Below, one piece after another: positions 16,575 through 24,360 of a DNA stretch of 64,000 bases. The stretch spans positions 4,711,001-4,775,000 of the forward strand of contig NZ_CP108427.1 of assembly GCF_035982055.1 (NCBI RefSeq). Direction: 5' to 3'. Position 1 is the first letter of the stretch. Each line of letters opens with the position of its first letter. The DNA is from Streptomyces sp. NBC_01288. Lineage in GTDB: Bacteria; Actinomycetota; Actinomycetes; Streptomycetales; Streptomycetaceae. The translations under genes were made by a program, and so were the position numbers. Under the pieces are notes generated by a model. It did not search any database, was not told where the DNA came from, and saw only the letters and a program-made list of their open reading frames with translations.

Positions 16575-18797
16575 ATGACACAAAACCCCACTATCAAGCG
16601 CAGAGGACCACCAGACCACTCGGGCCCGATCTGGTTCGAGGTGCATTTTCCTCACGAGCTGAGCGTCGCCCAGGTGGTCAAGGCGCTTCAGCCGCTTGCC
16701 TACCGGCCAGTGATCGGCTGGTTCAAGCGCACGCCGGCCGTCGTCCTTGAGATGCGCGGTTCATCAGGTGGCGATGTTCGCTGGCTGGTCGGTGTCGACC
16801 AACAGATCAGCGGCGAACTACCGGGACAGCTCACGGCGCAGCTTCCGGGCCTGGTACTCGTTCCCCTCTACCGTCCTCCACGTCCCGTACCGATGGTCAC
16901 GGCGACCATTCAGCCGGTTGGCCTCGGGCAGCCGCTGAGGACAGACATGGCGGCCAGCGTCACGGCTGGACTCCTCGAAATCATGAACGCCCTCGGGACG
17001 GGCGAATCTGCTGCCGTCCAATGGGTCATCGGGCCTGCACAATCACGCCGCAGCAGACCAGAACCGTTCAACGCCGCCCGCGCTCTTGGCCTAGTCGCCG
17101 TTGCTCACGAGACGGCGGACGATCGGCGACTCTGGAAGCAGAAGGCCGCCGAGCCACTATTCGCCGTACGCGGCCGGATCGGTGCTCGTGCCCGCGATCC
17201 TGAGTACGCCCGCGCCATCGTGCGGATGTTAGGCGCGGCGCTCCAGCTCGTCAGCAACGCTCATGCAGAACTGCGCATCAGCCGCCCGACGATGCGTGAC
17301 GTGAGCCAGCTTGACCAAGCAGCGACGTTGCGGTGGTCGGGCATCCTCAATGCTGCCGAACTAGCCGCCGTCATCGGGTGGCCCGTAGATGGAGCTGCTC
17401 GTCTACGCACGGCGCACGGTCGTCAGTACCCGGCACCACCGCAGATCACCGTGCCGGTAGAACGGCGTCACCAACCGCGCGACCGCGTCCTCGGCGCCGG
17501 CCTGCACCCAAGTCAGCGCGATCGACTGGTCACCCTGCCGACGGAGAGTTCCCTGCACCACCTGCATGTCGTCGGACCGACTGGAAGCGGCAAATCAACC
17601 TTGCTGGCACAGCTCCTCCGAGCCGACATCCACGCAGGCCGAAGTGTCTTCGTTCTAGAACCGCGCGGTGACCTCGTAGAAGAAGTGTTGGCCGGCGTAC
17701 CCGCGGAGCGTCGTGAGGACGTCGTCATCATCGAGCCGGGATCACTCGGCGAGGTCGTCGGGTTCAATCCGCTCGCCGGGAGTACCGAGGACGCGGAGCA
17801 ACGCGCCGACCATCTCTTGCACTTGTTCCGTGAGCTGTATGGGACAAGCCTCGGGCCACGTAGTGCCGATGTCCTCATGCACGCCCTGGTGGCGCTTGCC
17901 CGCAGCGACCAAAGCACGCTCGCCGATCTACCGGTCATCCTGACCAACGCCGCGTTCCGCCGACGAGTGCTCGCGAGTGTCAACGACCCGCTCGTCCTGG
18001 CCCCGTTCTTCTCTTGGTACGACGGACTGTCAGAAGCAGAGCGGCAACAAGTCGTCGCGCCCGTACTGAACAAGACGCGCGCCTTCCTCAGCCGCACCGC
18101 CATCCGAAGACTCCTCGGCCAAGCCTCGCCGCGGTTCGGGTTGGACGAGCTGTTCTACCGTCCGCGCATCGTGCTGGTGAACCTGAACACCGGCGTCATC
18201 GGAAGCGAGACGTCCCAGATGATCGGGGCGTTGCTGGTGACGCAGCTCTGGCAAGCGATGCAGCGCAGAGCCTTGATGCCCTCGACCCACCGGCAGCCGG
18301 CCATGGTGGTCATTGACGAGGTTCAGAACTACCTGCGCCTCCCCGTAGACCTCGGCGACATGTTCGCCCAGGCGCGCGGCCTTGGTGTCGGGCTCACCGT
18401 GGCGCATCAGCACATGGGCCAGCTCTCGCCAAAGATGCGGGCCGGACTCATCGCCAACGCTCGCAGTCGTGTTGTCTTTCGCCCCAGCAGTGAGGACGGC
18501 TCGGCACTAGCGAGCGTTCTTGGCGGCGGCCTGGTCGCGGATGACCTCGCACTCCTCGGGGCCCACGAGGCGTACGCCGAAGTCCTGGTGAACCACCAGC
18601 CAAGCGAACCGTTCCTTATCCGTACGCGTCAGCCGGACGGCCGCGTCCTCAGTGATCCCACTGACCTACGCCGCCAGAGTGTGGCGCGGTACGGGGTCGA
18701 CGGCGCTGGGCTCGACGCAACGCTTCGTCAGCGCTGGCAGGGCAACGACCAATCACCAGGCGGACCCATAGGGCAACAGCCACGGAGGACGGCATGA
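16575..18797 (+). CDS. VirD4/FtsK-like coupling ATPase, module A
   Basis: A 740-residue ATPase of the type IV secretory conjugative-transfer group. Walker A is GPTGSGKST at about residue 334, and the Walker B region is VVIDEVQNYL at about 578-587, followed by FAQARGLGVGLTVAHQHMGQ. The N-terminal ~300 residues are a soluble domain shared with the second ATPase at 27,160-29,346. No membrane anchor is seen, so a separate membrane partner is likely. GGAGGG lies 5 nt before ATG. It is followed by a replication-relaxation gene, giving a coupling protein/relaxase-like pair. Expected role: moving element DNA to a recipient cell. Confidence 0.82.
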   Translation: MTQNPTIKRRGPPDHSGPIWFEVHFPHELSVAQVVKALQPLAYRPVIGWFKRTPAVVLEMRGSSGGDVRWLVGVDQQISGELPGQLTAQLPGLVLVPLYRPPRPVPMVTATIQPVGLGQPLRTDMAASVTAGLLEIMNALGTGESAAVQWVIGPAQSRRSRPEPFNAARALGLVAVAHETADDRRLWKQKAAEPLFAVRGRIGARARDPEYARAIVRMLGAALQLVSNAHAELRISRPTMRDVSQLDQAATLRWSGILNAAELAAVIGWPVDGAARLRTAHGRQYPAPPQITVPVERRHQPRDRVLGAGLHPSQRDRLVTLPTESSLHHLHVVGPTGSGKSTLLAQLLRADIHAGRSVFVLEPRGDLVEEVLAGVPAERREDVVIIEPGSLGEVVGFNPLAGSTEDAEQRADHLLHLFRELYGTSLGPRSADVLMHALVALARSDQSTLADLPVILTNAAFRRRVLASVNDPLVLAPFFSWYDGLSEAERQQVVAPVLNKTRAFLSRTAIRRLLGQASPRFGLDELFYRPRIVLVNLNTGVIGSETSQMIGALLVTQLWQAMQRRALMPSTHRQPAMVVIDEVQNYLRLPVDLGDMFAQARGLGVGLTVAHQHMGQLSPKMRAGLIANARSRVVFRPSSEDGSALASVLGGGLVADDLALLGAHEAYAEVLVNHQPSEPFLIRTRQPDGRVLSDPTDLRRQSVARYGVDGAGLDATLRQRWQGNDQSPGGPIGQQPRRTA

Positions 18798-18903
18798 CCT
18801 GCCCTTCGCTCCGTGCTTCGCATCGTGTCGTACGCGGTGGTCGGTACTCCTCTGTTACTGGAGAGGAGGCACCAAAGAAACTCTCACCACCAGGAGTGTT
18901 CCT

Positions 18904-19728
18904 ATGGTGAGACCACTCTCTATCCCCACGGCGCGGGTGGAACGGTTGCGTTCTCGGCTCAGTCCGCGTGACCATGCTGTGTTGGCGTCCCTCGACCGCG
19001 TTCGGCTCCTCAGCCTGAACCAGATTCGCCGCCTGGCCGTGACGGATGGATCGCCCCGTGCTCGCACCCGCCGTGCGCAATTGATGATGACTCGGCTTAC
19101 GACGCTCGGCGTCGTAGTGCGGTTCTCTCGGATCATCGGGGGTGTACGGGCGGGATCGTCCGGCTACATCTACGGACTGAGTGGTGTTGGCCAAGCCGTC
19201 CTCAACACAGACGGGCCGCTCGGCGGTCGACGTCGCCGTGTCTGGGAGTCGAAACCGTACTTCCAAGACCACATGCTCGCCGTCGCAGAACTCTACGTCC
19301 AACTGGTCGAGCGCCACCGTGAAGGTACGACAGAGCTACTGGCCTACGACGCGGAGCCCGCCAACTGGCGTCACTTCACCGGAGCCGGTGGCGAGTTGAT
19401 ACAGATCAAGCCGGATGCGTACGCGCGGATAGGCCGAGCGGCTACCGAGTACAGCGCGTTCATCGAGGTCGACCTGTCCACCGAGACGTTGCCCACCATC
19501 CAGAGGAAGTCACAGCGGTACATCGACTACTGGCGCAGTGGCATGGAGCAACAATGGCGCGGAGTCTTCCCAAAGGTTGTGTGGCTCGTAGAAACCGAAC
19601 GCCGACGTGAGCGAATCGCGAGTGTGATTGGAAAGCTCGCACTCGACGGCCAGGTGCTCTTTGATGTCGGACTCCTCGATGACGGCCCGCAACTTCTAAG
19701 CGAAAACAACCAAGGGGCTGCCGCGTGA
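18904..19728 (+). CDS. Replication-relaxation family protein, module A
   Basis: A 274-residue protein of the replication-relaxation family (Pfam Replic_Relax as I know it). It has an N-terminal winged-helix part (RDHAVLASLDRVRLLSLNQIRRLAV, then RARTRRAQLMMTRLTTLGVV). A nuclease-like C-terminal part carries IKPDAYARIG and SAFIEVDLSTE, the conserved D and ExD positions, plus a later Lys (KVVWLVET). Such proteins sit on actinobacterial plasmids and elements and are linked to plasmid relaxation or mobilisation. AGGAG lies 7 nt before ATG. It forms a pair with the preceding ATPase. Confidence 0.75.
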   Translation: MVRPLSIPTARVERLRSRLSPRDHAVLASLDRVRLLSLNQIRRLAVTDGSPRARTRRAQLMMTRLTTLGVVVRFSRIIGGVRAGSSGYIYGLSGVGQAVLNTDGPLGGRRRRVWESKPYFQDHMLAVAELYVQLVERHREGTTELLAYDAEPANWRHFTGAGGELIQIKPDAYARIGRAATEYSAFIEVDLSTETLPTIQRKSQRYIDYWRSGMEQQWRGVFPKVVWLVETERRRERIASVIGKLALDGQVLFDVGLLDDGPQLLSENNQGAAA

Positions 19729-19758
19729 TGTCGAAACCACACTGTCGAAGTCCACCAT

Positions 19759-19781
19759 AATCGTTAACAAAGTCAACGATT
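19759..19781. promoter_or_regulatory. Inverted repeat upstream of xis-int
   Basis: AATCGTT and AACGATT arms with a 9-nt spacer, in the AT-rich region just before the xis ribosome site (GAAGGAGG). Likely operator or Xis-binding site. Confidence 0.5.
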
Positions 19782-19817
19782 TAGGATTAACTAGATAGAG
19801 AGAAGGAGGAAATTCCT

Positions 19818-20036
19818 ATGAATGAAGTGATTAAACAGCTAACTCCCGGAGGGGACAGCGTGATCCTGCTGACCGTCCGTGAAGCGTATATGAAATTGCG
19901 GATCAGCAAGTGGAAGCTGTACGACCTGCTGAGATCGGGACAGCTTGAAGCGATCAAGATTGGGCGGCGGACATTGATCCCGCTGTACTCAATTGAAGCG
20001 TACGTATTGAAGGGCTGGAAGGAGTCGTTAGCCTGA
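19818..20036 (+). CDS. xis: Excisionase-like MerR/HTH_17 protein
   Basis: A 72-residue protein with the excisionase-type helix-turn-helix: LLTVREAYMKLRISKWKLYDLLRSGQL, then AIKIGRRTLIPLYSIEAYV. It is typical of the small DNA-binding directionality factors encoded directly before tyrosine integrases on Streptomyces elements. AGAAGGAGG precedes the start. The stop codon overlaps the integrase start (TGATG), so the two are translationally coupled. Confidence 0.85.
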   Translation: MNEVIKQLTPGGDSVILLTVREAYMKLRISKWKLYDLLRSGQLEAIKIGRRTLIPLYSIEAYVLKGWKESLA

Positions 20037-21454
20037 TGGCTCGCCGTGGTGCAAACGGCGACGGAACGGTCTCCCCACGCAAAGACGGACGCTGGGAGGC
20101 AAAAGCCTACGTCCTCACTACCAACGGATTGCAGAAGCGGGTTAGCGTCTATGGCGCGACCCGCGCCGAGGCTAAGGCGAAACTGAGCGAGTTAAAGGCC
20201 CAAGAAGCTAAAGGCATACCAACGCCCAACAGGACATGGCTTCTGGGGGATTATCTAGACTACTGGCTTGCCGAGGTGGTCAAGCCCAATCGGCGACCCG
20301 CCACTTATGCACAGTGCGAACAGATTACTCGTCTCTACCTCAAACCTGGCCTCGGAAGTCGTTCGATACAAAAGCTGTCCGTCCCGCTGCTGCAAACGTA
20401 CGTAAATAAGCAACTTGCAGACGGACACTCAATCGCAAAAGTTCACATCATCAAGAAGGTACTCAGTTCTGCTCTGACACGAGCTCAGCGCGAGGAGCTA
20501 ATCACTCGGAACGTCGCCCATCTGGTTGAACTGCCAGCTATCCAAAGTGTCGAGGTTCAACCATGGGCCGTCAGCGAGGCGGCACGATTCCTTGAGGCCA
20601 CTCAACTCCATCGACTCTATCCGGCTTTCCTGCTCCTCCTACTCTACGGTCTGAGAAGAGGTGAAGTTCTCGGCCTGCGCTGGAGGGACATTGACTTTGA
20701 ACGCTCCGAACTTCGTATTCGGCAGCAGCTCCAGAGAGTTGGGCGTAACCTCATCCAAGGGCCAGTGAAGACGAAGGCTGGAAATCGTAACCTACCTTTA
20801 GTAGGTCCGCTCATCCAAGCGTTACAGGATCACCATGCCGAGCAGAAAGCACGATCGATCCAGTCAGAGCTAGTCTTCACGACACTTGCCGGTACACCAA
20901 TAGAGCCACGCAACTTCGTGCGCTCGTTTCAAGCGATCTGTAAGCAATACGGCCTACGGATCATAAAGGTTCATGCGTTGCGACACACGGCCGCAACAAT
21001 GCTCAAGGATCTCGGTATACCAGCGAGAGATGCTCAGATCATCCTTGGTCATGCCCGCATCACTACAACCCAGGAGCTTTACCAGCACGGCGATAGCAGT
21101 ACGAACCGCAATGCCCTTGAACGTATGGAGAGCGCCTTGATACCAGAAAAACCAATCCAGAGGGAGAGTTCGAGGACGCTAGCGACCGTCTTCGACAACA
21201 GTGGTTGTCGTCAACTTAGTCGTCAAACAAGAAAAAATCCAACACGATGGTTGGATTCTTTCCCTGGTGCGGGTACAGGGACTCTAACCCTGGACCTCAT
21301 CCTTGGCAAGACTATTCAGAACGGTGTCACGGAACGCAAGATAGAGGTGGATAGGGCTTTAATGGACTGTCGAAGGCGTCTGATGTTGGGCATCGTTGTC
21401 GTCAACTTAGTCGTCAAAGACGACGGTGACATGGAGGCGGAACGTGTCGCATAG
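20036..21454 (+). CDS. int: Tyrosine integrase with attP inside its 3' end
   Basis: A 472-residue tyrosine recombinase. The N-terminal SAM-like core-binding domain runs to about residue 150. The catalytic residues are Arg in LLYGLRRGEVLGLRW, HxxR at His313/Arg316 (HALRHTAAT), His in LGHARITTT and the nucleophile Tyr349 (ELYQH). About 120 residues follow the nucleophile, far more than usual. They are encoded by DNA that contains a tRNA-Gly 3' half (21,265-21,309) and a second copy of a 24-bp direct repeat, so the reading frame simply runs through attP. It is coupled to xis. The serine integrase, not this one, explains the present insertion. Confidence 0.92.
   Translation: MARRGANGDGTVSPRKDGRWEAKAYVLTTNGLQKRVSVYGATRAEAKAKLSELKAQEAKGIPTPNRTWLLGDYLDYWLAEVVKPNRRPATYAQCEQITRLYLKPGLGSRSIQKLSVPLLQTYVNKQLADGHSIAKVHIIKKVLSSALTRAQREELITRNVAHLVELPAIQSVEVQPWAVSEAARFLEATQLHRLYPAFLLLLLYGLRRGEVLGLRWRDIDFERSELRIRQQLQRVGRNLIQGPVKTKAGNRNLPLVGPLIQALQDHHAEQKARSIQSELVFTTLAGTPIEPRNFVRSFQAICKQYGLRIIKVHALRHTAATMLKDLGIPARDAQIILGHARITTTQELYQHGDSSTNRNALERMESALIPEKPIQRESSRTLATVFDNSGCRQLSRQTRKNPTRWLDSFPGAGTGTLTLDLILGKTIQNGVTERKIEVDRALMDCRRRLMLGIVVVNLVVKDDGDMEAERVA
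21204..21418. repeat. Apparent intact attP for the tyrosine integrase
   Basis: A perfect 24-bp direct repeat occurs at 21,204-21,227 and 21,395-21,418, each copy containing two GTCGTCAA boxes. Between them, on the minus strand, 21,265-21,309 reads as positions 32-76 of a tRNA: anticodon loop TTGCCAA (anticodon GCC, glycine), GGATG, AGGTC, T-arm CAGGG-TTAGAGT-CCCTG, acceptor TACCCGC, A, CCA. This is the layout of a tRNA-targeting attP core with arm sites on both sides. A short inverted repeat CGACAAC/GTTGTCG abuts the first arm copy. Confidence 0.75.
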
Positions 21455-21785
21455 ATTAAGTCATTCACCCATGCCGGCCGAGTGCCATAAGTCACCTATG
21501 TTCGCCTTGCCGACAGGCATAATTGAACGATTGGAAAAACAACTAAATGGTGAGAAAATGAATACAGATGAGAATAGAGGTTGAGATACCAGTCAAAACA
21601 ATAGACCCAGCACGCGATGTCGCCGGGCCATTTAGAGGGTGTCCGCGGGTGACACCGCGCGACGAGGACTCCTCCGACCTAGAGACGCGCCACCGCGCAA
21701 GGATGATCCGACCGACCTACGCGACGCCGGCCGCAGCCACTAGATCCACCCGATCCAACGACGCACGACGATCGAGCGTGGGGTA
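21455..21785. other. Gap between integrase and the CBASS-like operon
   Basis: The first part is AT-rich (around 21,515-21,600) and may hold the promoter of the following operon. The second part is GC-rich. A 72-codon open frame ending at 21,786 has no ribosome site and no recognisable content, so I do not call it. Confidence 0.4.
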
Positions 21786-22664
21786 ATGGTTACCGTGGAC
21801 AGCAACTCGATGAGGAAGCTTGTTGAAGGCCAGCTCCTCCGCCTTGAAGGCAATGCCTTCCAAGACTGCATGGATCGGCTCGGCTTGGAGCTGTACCCCG
21901 GTGACTACCAGCCTGTGCGGGCGGCTGGGCCGAAGGGCGACACCAAGAACGACGGGTACTGCCCGAAGGCTCGGGTGTTCTTCGCGGCGCACGCCACACG
22001 CGGTGAACGGATCGACAAGACCAAGGTGAAGATCCGCAGTGACTTGGAGGGCTGCCTCCAGGAGCACCGTGCCGTGAGGGTGTGGCGCTTCCTCACCAAC
22101 GACACCTTGCCGGGCGAGGTTGACCAGTTCATCGACAACGAGCTTCGTCCCCTGTACCGAGGCGTCACCATCGAGGTATGGGGACTCAAGACGCTCGCCG
22201 ATGAGATTTGCAAGCTCGGACGTGAGCAGATCGACAGGATCATCGACGTCATCACGGTGGACGAGCCCGAGTTTGAAGTCGTGCTACTCAGCCACGTAAA
22301 AAGTGGTCGTGATCTCTGGCCGATCCTCTCAGGTTGCCTCGGGTGGTTCGAGCACGTCGAGCCGGACGACTGCACCGACGAGGAGCAAGATGTCATTGAT
22401 GGTGCCATTCAGACCTTGAGGGACTGGAGCGACATCTCAGGAGACATCGAATTCTCCCGCTCATCGGTACGGGACGCACAGCGAAGCATCACCGCCATCT
22501 TGGAGGAGCTCGCAGAAAAAGGGCTCGCTCTCTATGCCGGAGCAGCGGACAACTACCCCTTTAGCGGCGGTCCCTCACCGCTCTTGGGGAGTGTAGCGAT
22601 ATTCAAGGTGGCCCGGATGACAGAAGGACAAGACATGCCTACTCGCAGCCAGCCCGGCCTTTAG
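21786..22664 (+). CDS. Nuclease-like protein (GDxKNDG motif), first gene of the CBASS-like operon
   Basis: A 292-residue soluble protein. Residues ~20-140 resemble the restriction-endonuclease-like domain found in ABC-three-component and related conflict systems: FQDCMDRLGLELYPGDYQPV, then GPKGDTKNDGY (Asp52, Lys54, Asp56), then a DLEGCL helix, a beta strand (VRVWRFLTNDT) and an EVWGLKTLADEI segment. The strand that normally supplies the catalytic Lys reads ARVFFAAHAT instead of a clear xxQ/ExK, so activity is uncertain. The C-terminal ~130 residues are helical. The gene lies 126 bp before the CD-NTase start on the same strand. I infer a DNA-cutting or sensing accessory role; the family assignment is tentative. 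Confidence 0.6.
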   Translation: MVTVDSNSMRKLVEGQLLRLEGNAFQDCMDRLGLELYPGDYQPVRAAGPKGDTKNDGYCPKARVFFAAHATRGERIDKTKVKIRSDLEGCLQEHRAVRVWRFLTNDTLPGEVDQFIDNELRPLYRGVTIEVWGLKTLADEICKLGREQIDRIIDVITVDEPEFEVVLLSHVKSGRDLWPILSGCLGWFEHVEPDDCTDEEQDVIDGAIQTLRDWSDISGDIEFSRSSVRDAQRSITAILEELAEKGLALYAGAADNYPFSGGPSPLLGSVAIFKVARMTEGQDMPTRSQPGL

Positions 22665-22790
22665 TCGCTCGTACGATAGAACAGGTGATCCATAATTACA
22701 GAGAGGGGCCACGTCGCTCGCCTGTTCGGAGCCTTGAAAAAATATCCCATCGAGCGCATAATGGCAATAAATCTGACACGGGGAGAAAAT

Positions 22791-23708
22791 GTGACAGCGC
22801 TGGAAGAGAAACTAACCCGCTATAAAGCGCGGTCAAGTAATACTGAACAAGAGAAGCAGGAGCGAGCGAAGCGGATGGTTCGCGCCGCTGTCAACGGATG
22901 GAGCGGCTTCACTGACATCACTTTGAGTCTCTTGCCGAAGGGGTCATACAAGAACAACACCAACGTACGCGCTGACAGTGACGTCGATATCGCTGTCATT
23001 CATGAAGGCTTCTACTACTTCAATGACGCAGACTTGCGTGAGGGCGACAAAGTTGTTCGCCACCCCATCACCCGCAAGCGATATGCCGGTGCGGATTTCC
23101 GGGGCGAGCTCGAAAAGGCAATGTGTGCCGCGTACGGCACTGACTGTGACACCTCAGGTTCGACAGCGATTGAGATCGCCGAAAACGGTGGTCGCGTAAA
23201 AGCAGATGTCGTGCCCTCCTTCCGACATCGGAAATATTATTACGACGCTCAAGGCAACGTGCGTTACTTCGAGGGCACCAGAACTCTGCGCACTAACGGT
23301 GAGTGGGTCATCAACTACCCAGAACAGCAGTACGCGAATGGCGTTGCTAAGAATCACCATGACCGAACAGGGATGCGCTACAAGCAGATGGTACGCATCC
23401 TGAAGCGCGTAGAAAACGACTTGGTGACCGCAGGGAAAATCGAGGCTTTGCCAAGCTACTTCATGGAGTGCCTCGTCTACTGCGTACCCGACAACTTCTT
23501 CAACCACCAGAGTGACACGCCGCTTACGGATGACTTTACGGCCATTGTTCGACACATCTGGAACAAGACCAAACCGAATGGCACCGCAAAAAGCTGGAAC
23601 GAGCCGAACGACATTAAACCGCTGTTCGGCGATCGTCAGAAGTGGTCGATAGATGATGCACATCAACTCGCGTTGAAAACCTGGCAGCACTTGGAACTGG
23701 GCGACTGA
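22791..23708 (+). CDS. CD-NTase (CBASS cyclic-oligonucleotide synthase)
   Basis: A 305-residue nucleotidyltransferase of the OAS/cGAS-like CD-NTase family. The active-site signature is complete: LLPKGSYKNNTNVRADSDVDI gives G51-S52 and the metal-binding pair Asp64/Asp66, and RVKADVVPSF gives the third Asp139. On phage infection such enzymes make a cyclic di- or trinucleotide that activates the effector. I chose GTG 22791 because GGGGAG lies 5 nt upstream; TTG 22734 and ATG 22761 are alternatives. The stop codon overlaps the Cap15 start (TGATG). There are no Cap2/Cap3 ubiquitin-like accessory genes and no HORMA/TRIP13 genes, so the core is of type I layout. Confidence 0.88.
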   Translation: MTALEEKLTRYKARSSNTEQEKQERAKRMVRAAVNGWSGFTDITLSLLPKGSYKNNTNVRADSDVDIAVIHEGFYYFNDADLREGDKVVRHPITRKRYAGADFRGELEKAMCAAYGTDCDTSGSTAIEIAENGGRVKADVVPSFRHRKYYYDAQGNVRYFEGTRTLRTNGEWVINYPEQQYANGVAKNHHDRTGMRYKQMVRILKRVENDLVTAGKIEALPSYFMECLVYCVPDNFFNHQSDTPLTDDFTAIVRHIWNKTKPNGTAKSWNEPNDIKPLFGDRQKWSIDDAHQLALKTWQHLELGD

Positions 23709-24349
23709 TGAACCTCAAAGTACGTATCAGCATTGCCATCGCTGCGGCAGTGGGATTGGTTCTGGCGGTGCTCGATGGCCAGGGCCTGACGCAGGTCCCG
23801 TTCCGTATCTTCTCTATTGGCGGATTGATCGCCACGTTGGTGTTCGCGCTATGGGAACGATTCATCTGGAAGTGGAAATTCGTGCGATACTTCACGGGCG
23901 TCCCCTTGATCGCAGGAACCTGGCGCGGTGAAATGGTGTCGGAGTATATCAGGCCTGATAAGACACGAGTGCCTCCCATACCAACAGCTGTGTTTATCTC
24001 CCAGACGGCTTCTAAAGTCACGGTTACTCTCTTTACAGTTGAATCGGAGTCGGTTAGCGAGCGCGCCAAACTCATCAAAGATCCTGACGGGCGTTGGCGA
24101 CTCAGTTGGCAGTACCTCAATACACCACGGCCTGGAGTGCGGGACAGGAGTCAGCCTCATAGGGGCGCTGCTCAGGTTGATATCGGTTTGCAGTCCGGAG
24201 AAGGATTGCAGGGTTCCTACTTCACGGACCGTCCAACACAAGGAGAGCTACATTTGGGCGAGTGGTCACCTGCTCGATACAGTGGCGCAGCAGCCGCTCT
24301 TGCAGGTGACGGATTCAACGATGCCCGACCGTACGTGAAGGAAGGCTAG
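23708..24349 (+). CDS. cap15: Cap15-type CBASS effector (2TM plus beta-barrel)
   Basis: A 213-residue membrane effector. Two membrane helices (residues ~8-24 and ~33-51) are followed by the beta-rich nucleotide-sensing domain with the family landmarks IAGTWRGEMVSEY, VFISQTASKVTVTLFT, WQYLNTPRPGVRDRS with a following H, and GSYFTDRPTQGELHL. Cap15 proteins bind the CD-NTase product and oligomerise to disrupt the inner membrane, killing the infected cell before phage release. Translationally coupled to the CD-NTase (TGATG overlap) and 11 bp before the DAC-like gene. The C-terminal ~25 residues extend past the barrel. Confidence 0.88.
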   Translation: MNLKVRISIAIAAAVGLVLAVLDGQGLTQVPFRIFSIGGLIATLVFALWERFIWKWKFVRYFTGVPLIAGTWRGEMVSEYIRPDKTRVPPIPTAVFISQTASKVTVTLFTVESESVSERAKLIKDPDGRWRLSWQYLNTPRPGVRDRSQPHRGAAQVDIGLQSGEGLQGSYFTDRPTQGELHLGEWSPARYSGAAAALAGDGFNDARPYVKEG

Positions 24350-24360
24350 GGGCTCAGGCG

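Noticed and set aside
21259..21310. A functional tRNA-Gly gene
   Set aside because: Only positions 32-76 are present. The sequence 5' of the anticodon loop does not pair (AGTC against GGAT) and the T-loop has A at position 56. It is a 3' fragment typical of attP.
21568..21786. 72-codon frame before the nuclease-like gene
   Set aside because: No ribosome site, no domain, composition like translated spacer; it overlaps the next start.
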